Notes under the pieces: model-generated
The model's input: only the letters and a program-made list of their open reading frames with translations
Databases searched by the model: none
What the model was told of the DNA's origin: nothing
Shown here: positions 17,576-28,183 of the stretch, piece after piece
How the letters are laid out: each line of letters opens with the position of its first letter
How positions within the stretch are numbered: position 1 is the first letter of the stretch
Translations under genes and position numbers: made by a program
From: CS4-C045 sp963844115
Lineage (GTDB): Bacteria > Planctomycetota > Planctomycetia > Pirellulales > UBA7805
Assembly (NCBI GenBank): GCA_963844115.1
Contig: CAWJNN010000024.1
Location: 10,912 to 74,911 of the forward strand
Reading direction: 5' to 3'
Length of the DNA: 64,000 bases

Positions 17576-20232
17576 CTTTCCACGCGATCCGCGCACTTGA
17601 GCATCGTCGAACCGAAGTACGGGTTTTTGGTATCGTCGTTGTCCTGGTACCAAGTGGCCCCGTTCCCGTCGAATGCCATCGGGCAATGCAACTCGTACAC
17701 CGGAAGCCGCTGGCCAAAACCGAACGTTTTTGCCAGCACTCCGATTTCCTCGGATAGCGGCTTAAACTCGGTCCGCAAAGCTTTGATGTCTTCGGCTGCC
17801 TGCATGCCGGCAAACAGCTTCGTCAGGTTCGTTCGTTCCTTGTTCCAAATATGCTGGGCGGGACCAGCGAGCGACCGGTCGTCGATGGCTGCGAGCGACG
17901 ATTGAAGCTGGGCCAGCGCCTGTCTCGCATTGCCGAAATCATCGGCAGCCAGTGCCTGCTGGACCGGCAAATACGCCTGCCAGATTTTGGCAATTTGTGC
18001 TTGAAACTCCGGGCCGACAGAAATGTGTTCGATTGGTCGTTCCGGCTCCTTTGCCACTCCCAACTGCTCACGCATGCGACGCATGTGTCCTTTCAGAAGC
18101 AGAAACACTCGATCGGCTTCCGCAAGCTGCGTGACATCGCTTCCTTCTGCGGCGTCGTTGCCCAACAACATGTGGAACTCTTTCCACAGCATGCGGGAAT
18201 GTCCTGTTAACAGCGAAACATCGACAGCGCCCAGCGGCAGACGGAATTGGGTAAACGACGCAGTTATCTTGTCGACGTCGCCCTGCTCGACGGCCTGAGC
18301 GACATTTTCGAAGGCGGCTTCCAGATCGCGTAGTTGCGCGTAGAAATCGGCCGACAACGCCATCTGGTGTCCGGCGTGTTCATCGCCAGCGGGCTTCTGG
18401 GCGGTGCCGCCATCTCCACCGTGGTCGTGACCGCCGCCCCCGCCCCCGCCGCCTTCGGGCGTCATCATGCTGGGCTTGGCTTGGATTTGAATCTCGGCAT
18501 CGATTTTGAAGTTGCCTTGCGTGACGACCATTTCGCCCTCCTTCAAGCCGTGCGCGACCAGATAGTAGTCACCAGCCCGCGGACCCAGCACGATTTCGCG
18601 GCCTTCGAATGTCGGCCGGGCGGGTGGGGAGAACTGCTCGCGGGCCTCGTTCATCGTGGCTTCGATCTTTGCGAACACCTGCTCCGCCTGCTTGGCCGAC
18701 GTGACACGCTGACCGGTCAAAGCGTGCTGGGAGAGCGTGTCGGCATAATTGTTCCAGAGATTGCGCGCATAGTCGGTTCCCGGTTGGTCGTACGGGCGGT
18801 CCAGCATCTTGGCATACGTGGCGAGCGCCTCGCGGATGTTTTTCATGTCGCCCGTTTGAATGACAACGGACAACGTTTGAAACGTTGGTTCCGCGGCGGA
18901 AGGCATGTTCGGCACTTGGACGTACACGATGGCTCGCGTCCCCGTGACCAAAGCGGCCGAGTACGGCACGACCAGCGGCGGTTTTTGTGCGTCCGCCTCT
19001 GGAGTGACATAGCCGAGCGATTCGGCGCGTACCAGTGGCATCCCACAAACGTCACATTTGCCGGGTCCGTCCTTAACGATCTCCGGGTGCATGGGGCTGA
19101 TCCACTTGCCGGCCAGGTTGGGGTCCATGACCCTGCCGCCGGCGGCAACTTTCGGACGCACGACGGCATGCACAAACATTTCCGGCTTCAATTTGCCAGC
19201 CGGATTCGGCACATTGACGCGGACTTTGACGGTACGTGTCCTGTCGTTGAGCACTGGTTGAATGAAAGCAATTCGGCCGTGGAACTCTTCCCCAGGGTAA
19301 GCTTCCGTAGTGATCGTGACGTCCTGCCCGTAACGAATCCACGGCAGGTCGGATTCGTAAGCGTCCAAATGCACCCAAACCTGGGTCAAGTCTGCGATGG
19401 TATAGATTCGATCGCCCAGTTTGACTCGTTCACCTTCCTGCTTCAGCTTATCGATGACGACGCCAGCCACCGGTGAATAGATAGTCAAATGATCGGACGG
19501 CGTGTTGCTCGCTTCGATCTTCTTGATTTGATCTTCCGTCAACCCCACTAAGCGCAGCTTCTCACGGGCCGATTCGACCAGATCAATATCTCCGACGCCA
19601 AAGCGAGTTGTTCCGCCGGGACGCTGCTTCGCATATTTCAGTGCCTGAATCAATTCTTCCTGGACTGCGTATAGTTCCTCACTGTAGATGTAAACCATGT
19701 GGTCGCCCTTTTTGACTTCGATTCCCGTGAAGTCGACGTAAAGCCGATCCAGGCGGCCAGCGACCCAAGCAGTGATGTAACCGAGTTTGGTTTCGTCGTA
19801 ATCTACCTTGCCAACCATCGGGATCACGTGTTCGACGTACCGTCGCTCGACTGGCGAGGTCTCGACATTCATTAGCGCCGTGGCTTCGGGGCTGATGGTT
19901 AGGGTGCGCATGCCGCCCGACGATCTGGTCACCGGAATAAGATCCATCGCGCAGATTGGGCACTTGCCGGGGTTCGGCTGGCGAATCTGTGGATGCATAG
20001 AACAGGTCCAAAGCGTAGGCCCTTCTGCGGCGGCCGCCGCAGATTTTGCATCGACACCGTCTACGGCAGAAGGCGACTCACCGCCACCCCACAGGAAGCG
20101 GCCAATGAGGATGCCGAGGAAGATAACAAGGAAATACTTCGTGACAATTAGTTTTGTACGATGCTGGTTATTGAGTCTATCTAACCAACCACTTGAAGAA
20201 TTCCGGTGGGCCTGAGGTATCTGGTCAGTCAT
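17563..20232 (-). CDS. cusB: CusB-type periplasmic adaptor of a metal RND pump, with two metal-binding domains and C-terminal extension
   Basis: 889 residues. One N-terminal membrane helix (KYFLVIFLGILIGRFLW). A first heavy-metal-binding domain (WTCSMHPQIRQPNPGKCPIC) precedes the membrane-fusion core: lipoyl/barrel-sandwich 'GWVAGRLDRLYVDFTGIEVK'-type and 'YSPVAGVVIDKLKQEGERVK'. A second metal site ('SPMHPEIVKDGPGKCDVCG') is inserted before the final beta domain. Then come a Gly/His-rich linker (GGGGGGGHDHGG) and a helical domain resembling DUF3347, ending in 'CPMAFDGNGATWYQ' and 'KNPYFGSTMLKC'. It links the pump to TolC and delivers metal. The last residues (RVERVER, stop) are encoded by the repeat array. 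Confidence 0.93.
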   Translation of the reverse strand: MTDQIPQAHRNSSSGWLDRLNNQHRTKLIVTKYFLVIFLGILIGRFLWGGGESPSAVDGVDAKSAAAAAEGPTLWTCSMHPQIRQPNPGKCPICAMDLIPVTRSSGGMRTLTISPEATALMNVETSPVERRYVEHVIPMVGKVDYDETKLGYITAWVAGRLDRLYVDFTGIEVKKGDHMVYIYSEELYAVQEELIQALKYAKQRPGGTTRFGVGDIDLVESAREKLRLVGLTEDQIKKIEASNTPSDHLTIYSPVAGVVIDKLKQEGERVKLGDRIYTIADLTQVWVHLDAYESDLPWIRYGQDVTITTEAYPGEEFHGRIAFIQPVLNDRTRTVKVRVNVPNPAGKLKPEMFVHAVVRPKVAAGGRVMDPNLAGKWISPMHPEIVKDGPGKCDVCGMPLVRAESLGYVTPEADAQKPPLVVPYSAALVTGTRAIVYVQVPNMPSAAEPTFQTLSVVIQTGDMKNIREALATYAKMLDRPYDQPGTDYARNLWNNYADTLSQHALTGQRVTSAKQAEQVFAKIEATMNEAREQFSPPARPTFEGREIVLGPRAGDYYLVAHGLKEGEMVVTQGNFKIDAEIQIQAKPSMMTPEGGGGGGGGHDHGGDGGTAQKPAGDEHAGHQMALSADFYAQLRDLEAAFENVAQAVEQGDVDKITASFTQFRLPLGAVDVSLLTGHSRMLWKEFHMLLGNDAAEGSDVTQLAEADRVFLLLKGHMRRMREQLGVAKEPERPIEHISVGPEFQAQIAKIWQAYLPVQQALAADDFGNARQALAQLQSSLAAIDDRSLAGPAQHIWNKERTNLTKLFAGMQAAEDIKALRTEFKPLSEEIGVLAKTFGFGQRLPVYELHCPMAFDGNGATWYQDNDDTKNPYFGSTMLKCADRVERVER

Positions 20233-20318
20233 GGAATCCCCTTCGCCGTTTGCTGGGCAAATGCGGCAGAAAACTTTTGTCGTCGCACGATGCTGTCCGA
20301 CCCGAAGCCTTGTCGCCT

Positions 20319-21176
20319 TTAACGAATAAGCCCTTTTCTGCGCTCGTCAAACCACGCAACCATCTGGTCAACCTCTGCCACGTCGCGCGCCCCGATTACC
20401 GTAACGTGTCGCTTGCCTCGCTTCCAAGTTGCAGCGATTCGACTGTCCACGTCGACTAGACTACAACTTTTTCCGCCACATGTTGCGGAGCGCTCCGGTC
20501 GATCACCAAACCATTCTCGCATTTCATCGTCATTGTGTTCAAAAATAGCAATGGCGCTGCCATCGCTGCGCTTGCACAGGCATTTCACGCAAGTGCAACA
20601 AGGCATCTTCATCACATGCATTGATTCCATTGAATAGCCTTCGGGTAGTCCGTCTGCGACGACGGGCCGATAACCGAGTCGCTGCTCAGCTTGTGCGGTG
20701 TCGACAGACTGCCCGTCGTACTTCGTCAGCAGAAACTGCTGCGCCGCGGCCGGATCACGCTGAAAGTCCTGGAGATAACGCCCAAAATCGGCCGTGAATG
20801 GGCCGTGCTGCTCGTGCCCGAAGCGGGCCTGGTACGCGAACCACCCGACGCCGACCGCCAGTAGAACGATCGCCGCCAATGCAAACCGTCGTTGTACTGA
20901 AAAGGTCGTAGTACGAGTTTGACCGGCGGGCACGACTGCCGTCTGATCGTCAAGCGGCCGTTGTTCTAGTTGCTGCTCAAGTTCGCTCCAAATTATTTCC
21001 GGCGCCGTCGGCGTATCGAGCACCGCGGCCATCTCCGAGAGTCTTTCGAACCCGGCGATGTGCTGGGCGCAGGCGGAACAATCGTCGACATGCTCCGTCA
21101 CGCGCTTATGCATGTCGGCAGCCAGTTCGCCGTCGTAGTATGTGGAAAGCAGCTCTTGGACTTCCGAGCAGTTCAT
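20319..21176 (-). CDS. Zinc-finger anti-sigma factor with periplasmic Cys cluster, probable metal sensor
   Basis: 285 residues. N-terminal anti-sigma zinc finger (HVDDCSACAQH, the H-x3-C-x2-C motif), a TM helix (FALAAIVLLAVGVGWFAYQ, about 122-140), then an outer domain with 'LGYRPVVADGLPEGYSM', the dense cluster 'MPCCTCVKCLCKR' and a later 'CGGKSC'. It should hold the ECF sigma factor encoded just upstream (1 base between the genes) until a signal is sensed. The Cys cluster and the flanking metal-efflux genes suggest direct Cu/Ag or thiophilic metal sensing; this is inference. The C-terminal half is longer than in simple ZAS-domain proteins. Confidence 0.88.
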   Translation of the reverse strand: MNCSEVQELLSTYYDGELAADMHKRVTEHVDDCSACAQHIAGFERLSEMAAVLDTPTAPEIIWSELEQQLEQRPLDDQTAVVPAGQTRTTTFSVQRRFALAAIVLLAVGVGWFAYQARFGHEQHGPFTADFGRYLQDFQRDPAAAQQFLLTKYDGQSVDTAQAEQRLGYRPVVADGLPEGYSMESMHVMKMPCCTCVKCLCKRSDGSAIAIFEHNDDEMREWFGDRPERSATCGGKSCSLVDVDSRIAATWKRGKRHVTVIGARDVAEVDQMVAWFDERRKGLIR

Positions 21177-21177
21177 T

Positions 21178-21756
21178 TCACGGTTCCCACCCTAATTCGA
21201 CAAGATGCTTTTGAAGTTCGCTTCGTGCGCGATTCAGGCGTGATCCTACGGTTCCTTCAGGGATATCGATGGCCTCGGCGATTTCGTGATAGGAAAGCCC
21301 CTCGACCGAGCGGAGCACGAAGATCGATCGCAACTCCGGCTCAAGCCGCGCCAGGGCATGTTCCAAAAGCTCCTTGTGTTCACCCTGTTCTCCTACGGAT
21401 GCGTGCTGGCCCTCCGGATCGTGCGAAAGGGTCTGGAATTTCCAACGTTCTCCCTTTCGCAGATGCTGCAGAGCCTCATTAATCGCTAACCGATAGAGCC
21501 AGGTATCAAATTTCGAACGGCCTGCAAACTGGTCGATTTTGCGGAACACATGCAGGAAAACTTGCTGCGTCAGGTCGGCGGCGTCCTGGACTCCAACCAT
21601 TCGAACCATCAGTCGATAAACCTGGTGGCGGCACCGCTCGTATAAACGTCGTTGTGCTTCGCGCTGACCGGCGCGGCACCCCGTCAGGACGTCGGTCAAA
21701 TCCGTCCGCTCCGCAGGGGCGTCTTGTTCCGCTCTCATTTCTTTAGATGACATCAC
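21178..21756 (-). CDS. ECF-type RNA polymerase sigma factor
   Basis: 192 residues. Region 2 is seen in 'DAADLTQQVFLHVFRKIDQF' and 'KFDTWLYRLAINEALQHLRK'; region 4 in 'LEPELRSIFVLRSVEGLSYH' and 'IAEAIDIPEGTVGSRLNRAR'. Stop and the anti-sigma start are one base apart, the classic sigma/anti-sigma pair. Together they probably control the surrounding efflux genes (adaptor, pump and outer-membrane channel). I could not define its target promoter. Confidence 0.95.
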   Translation of the reverse strand: MMSSKEMRAEQDAPAERTDLTDVLTGCRAGQREAQRRLYERCRHQVYRLMVRMVGVQDAADLTQQVFLHVFRKIDQFAGRSKFDTWLYRLAINEALQHLRKGERWKFQTLSHDPEGQHASVGEQGEHKELLEHALARLEPELRSIFVLRSVEGLSYHEIAEAIDIPEGTVGSRLNRARSELQKHLVELGWEP

Positions 21757-21997
21757 GGGTGCGTTTCTTCACCGAAATATCGAACTGAACTGACGTTGGG
21801 CCTATCTCGTAAGTCTGACGCCCCAAGCTCTGGGCTGTAGCCCAAACCCCATGCTCTGCTCGCGGAACGTCATACTTCACAAGGTCTTACAACTGCCATC
21901 CTAATTGCGGCCACAACGAACCGTGCATTATCACGCCAAATCCGGGCCAAGAGAACCCAAAGCGTCCGACGCGACAATGATTTCGCCGAAGAAGGCG
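21757..21997. other. Region between the sigma factor and the repeat pair
   Basis: Upstream region of the sigma/anti-sigma/adaptor/pump genes, so it probably holds their promoter. A small hairpin (GGGCTGTAGCCC) is near 21832-21843. No gene seen. Confidence 0.4.
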
Positions 21998-22115
21998 AGA
22001 GAGTTGAGAGTTGAGAGTTGAGAGGTGAGAGGTGAGAGGTGAGAGTTGAGAGGTGAGAGGTGAGAGGTGAGAGTTGAGAGGTGAGAGGTGAGAGTTGAGA
22101 GGTGAGAGGTGAGAG
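21998..22115. repeat. 7-bp tandem array (GAGAGTT/GAGAGGT), about 17 units
   Basis: Uniform 7-base units on the plus strand. It pairs with the inverted array at 22322-22506, and the two match better than the pair around the S23-type gene. Confidence 0.97.
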
Positions 22116-22321
22116 ACCAGAGACCAGAGTTTTGTTGCGCCGTTGGTTGTTCATACTGAAACTTACAGTTGTGGCCGGGTCTCCCCACCCGCTCATCCCG
22201 GCGCGCGGGAACCGCAGGTCTCCCTATTGCACGTCACGACCAATCCAGCAATCTTGGAGACCTTCGGTCGACGCCGTGATGCGGTCGGGAGACCGCCCCA
22301 CAGCAACCGGGGATGTTTTTG
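22116..22321. repeat. Spacer between inverted arrays, containing a second palindromic repeat
   Basis: About 205 bases with no ORF. Inside, 'ttgtggccgggtctccccacc' at the left and 'ggtcgggagaccgccccacag' at the right are imperfect inverted arms, a nested dispersed palindrome. Where the other locus has an S23-type gene, this one has none. Confidence 0.6.
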
Positions 22322-23930
<1,609 letters not shown>

Positions 23931-24157
23931 CCTTGGCACCCCTGGCGGCTGATTGCGGCGTCTAAAACGCCTGAATCTTCATCGGCACGAAATTGGCGAC
24001 AGAAACAAGGTGTCAGCGCTAACGCTTGGCTGGTCTGATCGCGAGCAGTCATCGTGTGCTGGTTATACGCGTTAGGTAAACTTTTTGATGCCCGGACCGA
24101 ACCTTTCGCTGGTTGGGCGCCAGCGCGCCATCTTCCGACTGTGCTTATTCGCGCGGG

Positions 24158-24985
24158 CTACTGGCACAGGAACAGGGGGCGGTCCGCATGCCGGATCATA
24201 TACAGCGCGGTTTCGCCGAACAGCTTGCGCAACAGCAGATTTTTGGCACTGTTTCCCACGACAATCAGATCGGCGTCCCAATTCTGGGCGTAGGGCAGCA
24301 ACTGATCTTTTGCCGATCCGGAGACGCATTCCAGTTCGGGCTGGAGGCCGTGATCGCGACAATAGGCTGCGGCGTCCTGGAGTCTTTGATCTCCCGTTTC
24401 TTCCGAATCACTGAAAGTCACGATCCGCAGTAACATCTTCGGCCACAGATTCAGTTGGACGAAGCGGCGCATCGTTTCGGACGACTCCATCGATCCGCTG
24501 TAGGCCAGGACCACGCGGCGGATGGGACGATGCTGCTCGGATACCGCCAGCACCGGGCGGATGCCCGCTTGAACCATCCGCACCAGTTCGTCCGGCGGTT
24601 CGTCAATAACGCCATGTTCAAACAAGTGCCTCAGTCCAAAAATCTTCAAATCGTGGTAGCGTGCGGCGCTGATCATGTGCTCGTACGGTTCGCCTTCTTC
24701 GTAGACCACGTCATAGGGAACGCCGCTCTTCTCGCACGCTTCCTTGAAATCGCGGACCGCTTCTTCGATGATCTCCCTGGTGATCTCAAAACGAAATTCT
24801 CGCAATTCCTGAGCGGCCTGGCTGCCGCCGATCGGCACACTACCCACATTGCTCAGCCGATCCGCGTCGACGATCGTCACCGCCGTCAGTCTCGCGTCGC
24901 GCTGCTTTGCCAGTTCGATCGCGTATTGCGTGGCCGAAATCGAGTGGGCACGGTCGCCCAGACCTACCAGGATGCGTTTGATCAT
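24158..24985 (-). CDS. Tandem universal stress protein (UspA family)
   Basis: 275 residues made of two Usp domains. The first opens 'MIKRILVGLGDRAHSISATQ' and has a helical insertion; the second opens 'RRVVLAYSGSMESSETMRRF' and ends with 'DADLIVVGNSAKNLLLRKLF' plus 'GETALYMIRHADRPLFL'. The G-x2-G-x9-G-S/T type ATP-binding motif is partly kept (GNSAKNLLLRKLFGETA). Usp proteins support survival under stress. It is the most upstream gene on this strand in the efflux neighbourhood, 230 bases from the channel gene, so possibly co-regulated. Confidence 0.9.
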   Translation of the reverse strand: MIKRILVGLGDRAHSISATQYAIELAKQRDARLTAVTIVDADRLSNVGSVPIGGSQAAQELREFRFEITREIIEEAVRDFKEACEKSGVPYDVVYEEGEPYEHMISAARYHDLKIFGLRHLFEHGVIDEPPDELVRMVQAGIRPVLAVSEQHRPIRRVVLAYSGSMESSETMRRFVQLNLWPKMLLRIVTFSDSEETGDQRLQDAAAYCRDHGLQPELECVSGSAKDQLLPYAQNWDADLIVVGNSAKNLLLRKLFGETALYMIRHADRPLFLCQ

Positions 24986-25200
24986 TTCGAACCTCGAACG
25001 ATACCCAAGTGCTGGTTTTCCGTGCGATTATCGCGGTTACCCGACCCTCCCGCAATGTCGTGAGCTGACCGGCGGTTGGTCTGTAGGGGTTGTAAAGGTT
25101 CGCACCATGTAGCGCGGGTCCGCAGTCCTTGCGCACCGGGGAATGCAGGCTGTACGAGGTATAGTCTCACAGAGCTGAAACACGAGGGGTGCCTGAGGTA

Positions 25201-27084
25201 ATGAGAGAACAACGTCGCCATCGACCGGCAATCTGGTGGTGGGTGCTGGCTGTGTGCGCACTGGCCGCGATCAGTTTCGCCGGGTACCAGAGGCTGTTTA
25301 GCACCTTTGTCGCTTACGACGACGAAGGCTATGTAATGATCTCGTTGCATAGCTATCTCGCGGGCCACGCTCTGTACGATCAGACGTATACCCAGTACGG
25401 GCCGGCGTACTACGTACTGCAATCGATCTGGCATGCTGACCAGCTGTTGCCGCTGACACACGATGTCACCCGACTAAAAACGCTGGCGGCCTGGCTGCTT
25501 GTCGCGATGGCGGGCGCCTGGTTTTTGTACCGCGTTACCCGTCAGAAATGGATTGCGCTGGCGGCGTTGCTGGTCGGCTTTGTGCATCTCGATCGCCTGG
25601 CGATGGAACCAGGGCACCCTCAGGAACTGTGTCTGCTGGCGATTACCGGCTGCCTGCTGGTGACGACGTACCTGGATGCTGGATGGTGCAGCGACCGATT
25701 GCGATTGCTCGTGATGCTGGGCGTGCTCGTCGGACTGGTCGCCGCGACCAAGGTGAATGTGGGAGCGCTGCTGTTTCTATCGTTGGCCATCGCGTTGCTG
25801 GTACCCATGTACCGGCGACCCCGCTGGCGGATCGGCCTGTACGTCGTGGCCGGCGCTGCGATGCTTCTGCCGTTGGTCGTCGCTCGCGCGCACCTGTTTT
25901 CCGTGGGAGGATGCGTGCTGCCCTTAACGGTCGCGATCGCGTTGCTGGCAGCGGTCCGCGCGTCGGTCACCACTGGCGACCGGTCGCCAATCACATTGCG
26001 AGAAGTAATCGGCTTCGTGTTGGGAGTCGCGGTCGCGGTCTGCACGGTCAGCGCCATCGTGATCATGAATGGTTCGTCGCTGCACGGCCTGCTTGATGGT
26101 CTGGTATTACAACATCTGGGCAGCGGCACGATGTTCTACGCCGATGCACCGATTCAGTGGATCGCCGTCCCATGGGCCACGTTGTGTTTGTGGCTCACGT
26201 TTTCCCATCGTCAATTCAACCTGGTACCCTTGCTGGCCGTCCTGGTGGTCTTGGTCGTTGTTCGGCAAGCGTTCGAATTCACTCAGCCACTGACGCATGG
26301 CATGATCGATCGGAGCCTTGCGGGAATGCTAATCGGATTCGCCGCGCCGATGGCATGGGTCATCTTGTTGCGAGGTAAATCCGCCGAAGAACAAAGCCGG
26401 ACCGGCGACTTGGCGCGACGAAGTCTGTGTCTTGTCGCGGTCTTGCAGCCGCTGGGCGCGTTTCCGATTCCGGGAACCCAAATGGCCGTAGGATCGTATG
26501 CCCTATTGCTGGCGTGTTTCGTCGCGGTAGGTGACAGCTGGGCGTTGTTGCGTTCGCGCGTTGCGTTAAACGATGTCGATCGCGACCGCTGGCTACGTAC
26601 GCTGGCCGTTGGTAGCCTGTTGATCGTAGTGGCGCAAGGCGGTTTCCTGTGGCATGTCCGCAACAGTTACCAGCCGCTGGGCCTGTACGGCGCGGACCGC
26701 CTGCGTTTGCCGGCCGACGAGGTCATGGAGAAACGGTGGCTGGCGTCGACCCTGGTAAGTCGAGCGGAAACGTTTCTGTGTGCGTACGAGGCCAAGAACA
26801 GTCTCTATTTTTGGACGCGGCTGGAACCGCCGACTCCGGTGAATGCCAACTACTGGCCGGGTATGCTGACGAATGAACAACAGGTCTATGTAGCGGGCGC
26901 GTTCGGCACCGGACAACGCAACTGCGTAGTGTGGCAAAGAAACAAACAGCTGGAACCGGTGGGTCCGGCGCCTTTGGCCGAATTCCTGAAGGCGTATTAT
27001 CAGCCGTGGCGCCGCCAGGGACAGATCGAGATCTGGGTACCGCGCATAGAGGCCGGCCAGCAGTTGTCTGCGCACGCGGGCTGA
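25201..27084 (+). CDS. Polytopic membrane protein, GT-C glycosyltransferase-like
   Basis: 627 residues from ATG 25201 (GAGG just upstream; a GTG at 25189 is the alternative). About 11-12 TM segments. An acidic pair follows TM1 ('FVAYDDEGYVMISL'), and 'YTQYGPAYYVLQSIW' lies in the first loop, as in GT39/RgtA-like enzymes that use polyprenyl-linked sugars. The C-terminal 150 residues are soluble. The role would be transfer of a sugar at the outer face of the cytoplasmic membrane, but the donor and acceptor are unknown. No sugar genes are next to it. Family assignment is by topology and loop pattern only. Confidence 0.75.
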   Translation: MREQRRHRPAIWWWVLAVCALAAISFAGYQRLFSTFVAYDDEGYVMISLHSYLAGHALYDQTYTQYGPAYYVLQSIWHADQLLPLTHDVTRLKTLAAWLLVAMAGAWFLYRVTRQKWIALAALLVGFVHLDRLAMEPGHPQELCLLAITGCLLVTTYLDAGWCSDRLRLLVMLGVLVGLVAATKVNVGALLFLSLAIALLVPMYRRPRWRIGLYVVAGAAMLLPLVVARAHLFSVGGCVLPLTVAIALLAAVRASVTTGDRSPITLREVIGFVLGVAVAVCTVSAIVIMNGSSLHGLLDGLVLQHLGSGTMFYADAPIQWIAVPWATLCLWLTFSHRQFNLVPLLAVLVVLVVVRQAFEFTQPLTHGMIDRSLAGMLIGFAAPMAWVILLRGKSAEEQSRTGDLARRSLCLVAVLQPLGAFPIPGTQMAVGSYALLLACFVAVGDSWALLRSRVALNDVDRDRWLRTLAVGSLLIVVAQGGFLWHVRNSYQPLGLYGADRLRLPADEVMEKRWLASTLVSRAETFLCAYEAKNSLYFWTRLEPPTPVNANYWPGMLTNEQQVYVAGAFGTGQRNCVVWQRNKQLEPVGPAPLAEFLKAYYQPWRRQGQIEIWVPRIEAGQQLSAHAG

Positions 27085-27106
27085 TGTCCGCGGCGAAGGT
27101 CGCACA

Positions 27107-27556
27107 TCAGTGTCCGAATTGCCGAGTGATTGGCGGTTCGTCAACCGATTCAAGATGGACTTCGTTGACGTGATGGCGATGATTGTCGTCAGCCAGATGC
27201 AGGACACGCGCCAGCGCTTCGCGTTCAATGTGCTCCTTGATCAAAAAGTCACAGGCTCCGTGCGAGACAGCCGATATCGCCAGATGTTTGTCCAAGCGCG
27301 CGGCGAGTACGACGATCGGGACGGCGCCGGCATCAGCCTGGGTGTGGCGCAGGGTCGTCAGACCGGTGCTGTCGGGCAACATAAGGTCCAGCAGAATCAA
27401 GTCTGTCGGCTCGTTGCGAAGACTCTCCAGACCGGTTTCCAGGCGATCCGTACGTCGCAGGGAAAATAGAGAGCCATCGACATCGCTGATGATTTCCAGG
27501 ATCAGGCGAGCGTCACCAGGATCGTCTTCGATCAAGAGGATGTGCAGGGTATCCAC
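27107..27556 (-). CDS. Single-domain response regulator
   Basis: 149 residues. Receiver features: 'ILLIEDDPGDARLI' acidic pair, phosphoacceptor Asp in 'LILLDLMLPDSTGL', and Lys in 'CDFLIKEHI'. The usual Thr/Ser after beta-4 is Ala (VVLAARLD), so signalling geometry may differ. A 20-residue tail has no output domain. It is the last of three same-strand receivers, 38 bases after the second. Confidence 0.9.
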   Translation of the reverse strand: MDTLHILLIEDDPGDARLILEIISDVDGSLFSLRRTDRLETGLESLRNEPTDLILLDLMLPDSTGLTTLRHTQADAGAVPIVVLAARLDKHLAISAVSHGACDFLIKEHIEREALARVLHLADDNHRHHVNEVHLESVDEPPITRQFGH

Positions 27557-27594
27557 GATATCCGTCGATTCCCGTTTGCTCTGGCTTTATCCAG

Positions 27595-28071
27595 TCACAT
27601 CTGCTCGTGGGCAGTCGTGGCTGGATCTTCCGCTTCGGCGGGTGCTAACGTCGCGTGCTTGAGCCAATGGCGTTCAATGGAATGTACCATTTCGATGAAT
27701 CCATCCAGATCCGTCGGCTTGCTGAGATAGCTGTTGGCTTGCAAGTGGTAGGCCTGATGCACGTCTTCGGCAATGGCGGACGCGGTCAGTACGATCACGG
27801 GGATATTTTTCAAATTCGGGTTGCGTTTAATCGCATCCAACACGACCAGGCCGTGCACTTTCGGTATATCGAGATCCAAAAGGACCAGGTCCGGGCGCGG
27901 CGAGTCGGCATAACAAACCTCTTGATGCAAGAAGTCCAGCGCTTCTTCGCCATCGATGACGGTATGCAACCGATTGGGAATCTCTGAATCTCGAAAACAT
28001 TCAGCCACCAGTCGAGCGTCGCTGGGACTGTCCTCGACAAATAAAATCTCCACAGGTCTCTTCGAATCCAT
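27595..28071 (-). CDS. Single-domain response regulator (Rcp1-like)
   Basis: 158 residues. 'EILFVEDSPSDARLVAECF' and 'DGEEALDFLHQEVCY' are typical of the Rcp1 type that serves phytochrome-like kinases; Asp in 'LVLLDLDIPKVHG', Thr in 'IVLTASA' and Lys in 'YLSKPTDLDGF' are all present. A basic/His- and Ala-rich tail follows. No histidine kinase is adjacent. Confidence 0.93.
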   Translation of the reverse strand: MDSKRPVEILFVEDSPSDARLVAECFRDSEIPNRLHTVIDGEEALDFLHQEVCYADSPRPDLVLLDLDIPKVHGLVVLDAIKRNPNLKNIPVIVLTASAIAEDVHQAYHLQANSYLSKPTDLDGFIEMVHSIERHWLKHATLAPAEAEDPATTAHEQM

Positions 28072-28183
28072 GGTATCCCTCCGACCGCGTGGCGGAAATT
28101 CGTCCTTCCACGCATCACCTCGATATTGACCCCGGGTCCATCCCCAATGCCAACGTTGACCAACCGCTTAACGGCGGCCCGCT

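Noticed and set aside
18334..19476. 380-codon plus-strand ORF
   Set aside because: Antisense shadow of the CusB-like gene.
22116..22321. Hidden small gene in the loop of the second array pair
   Set aside because: No frame has a start with motif or signal; the stretch is explained by an inverted repeat.
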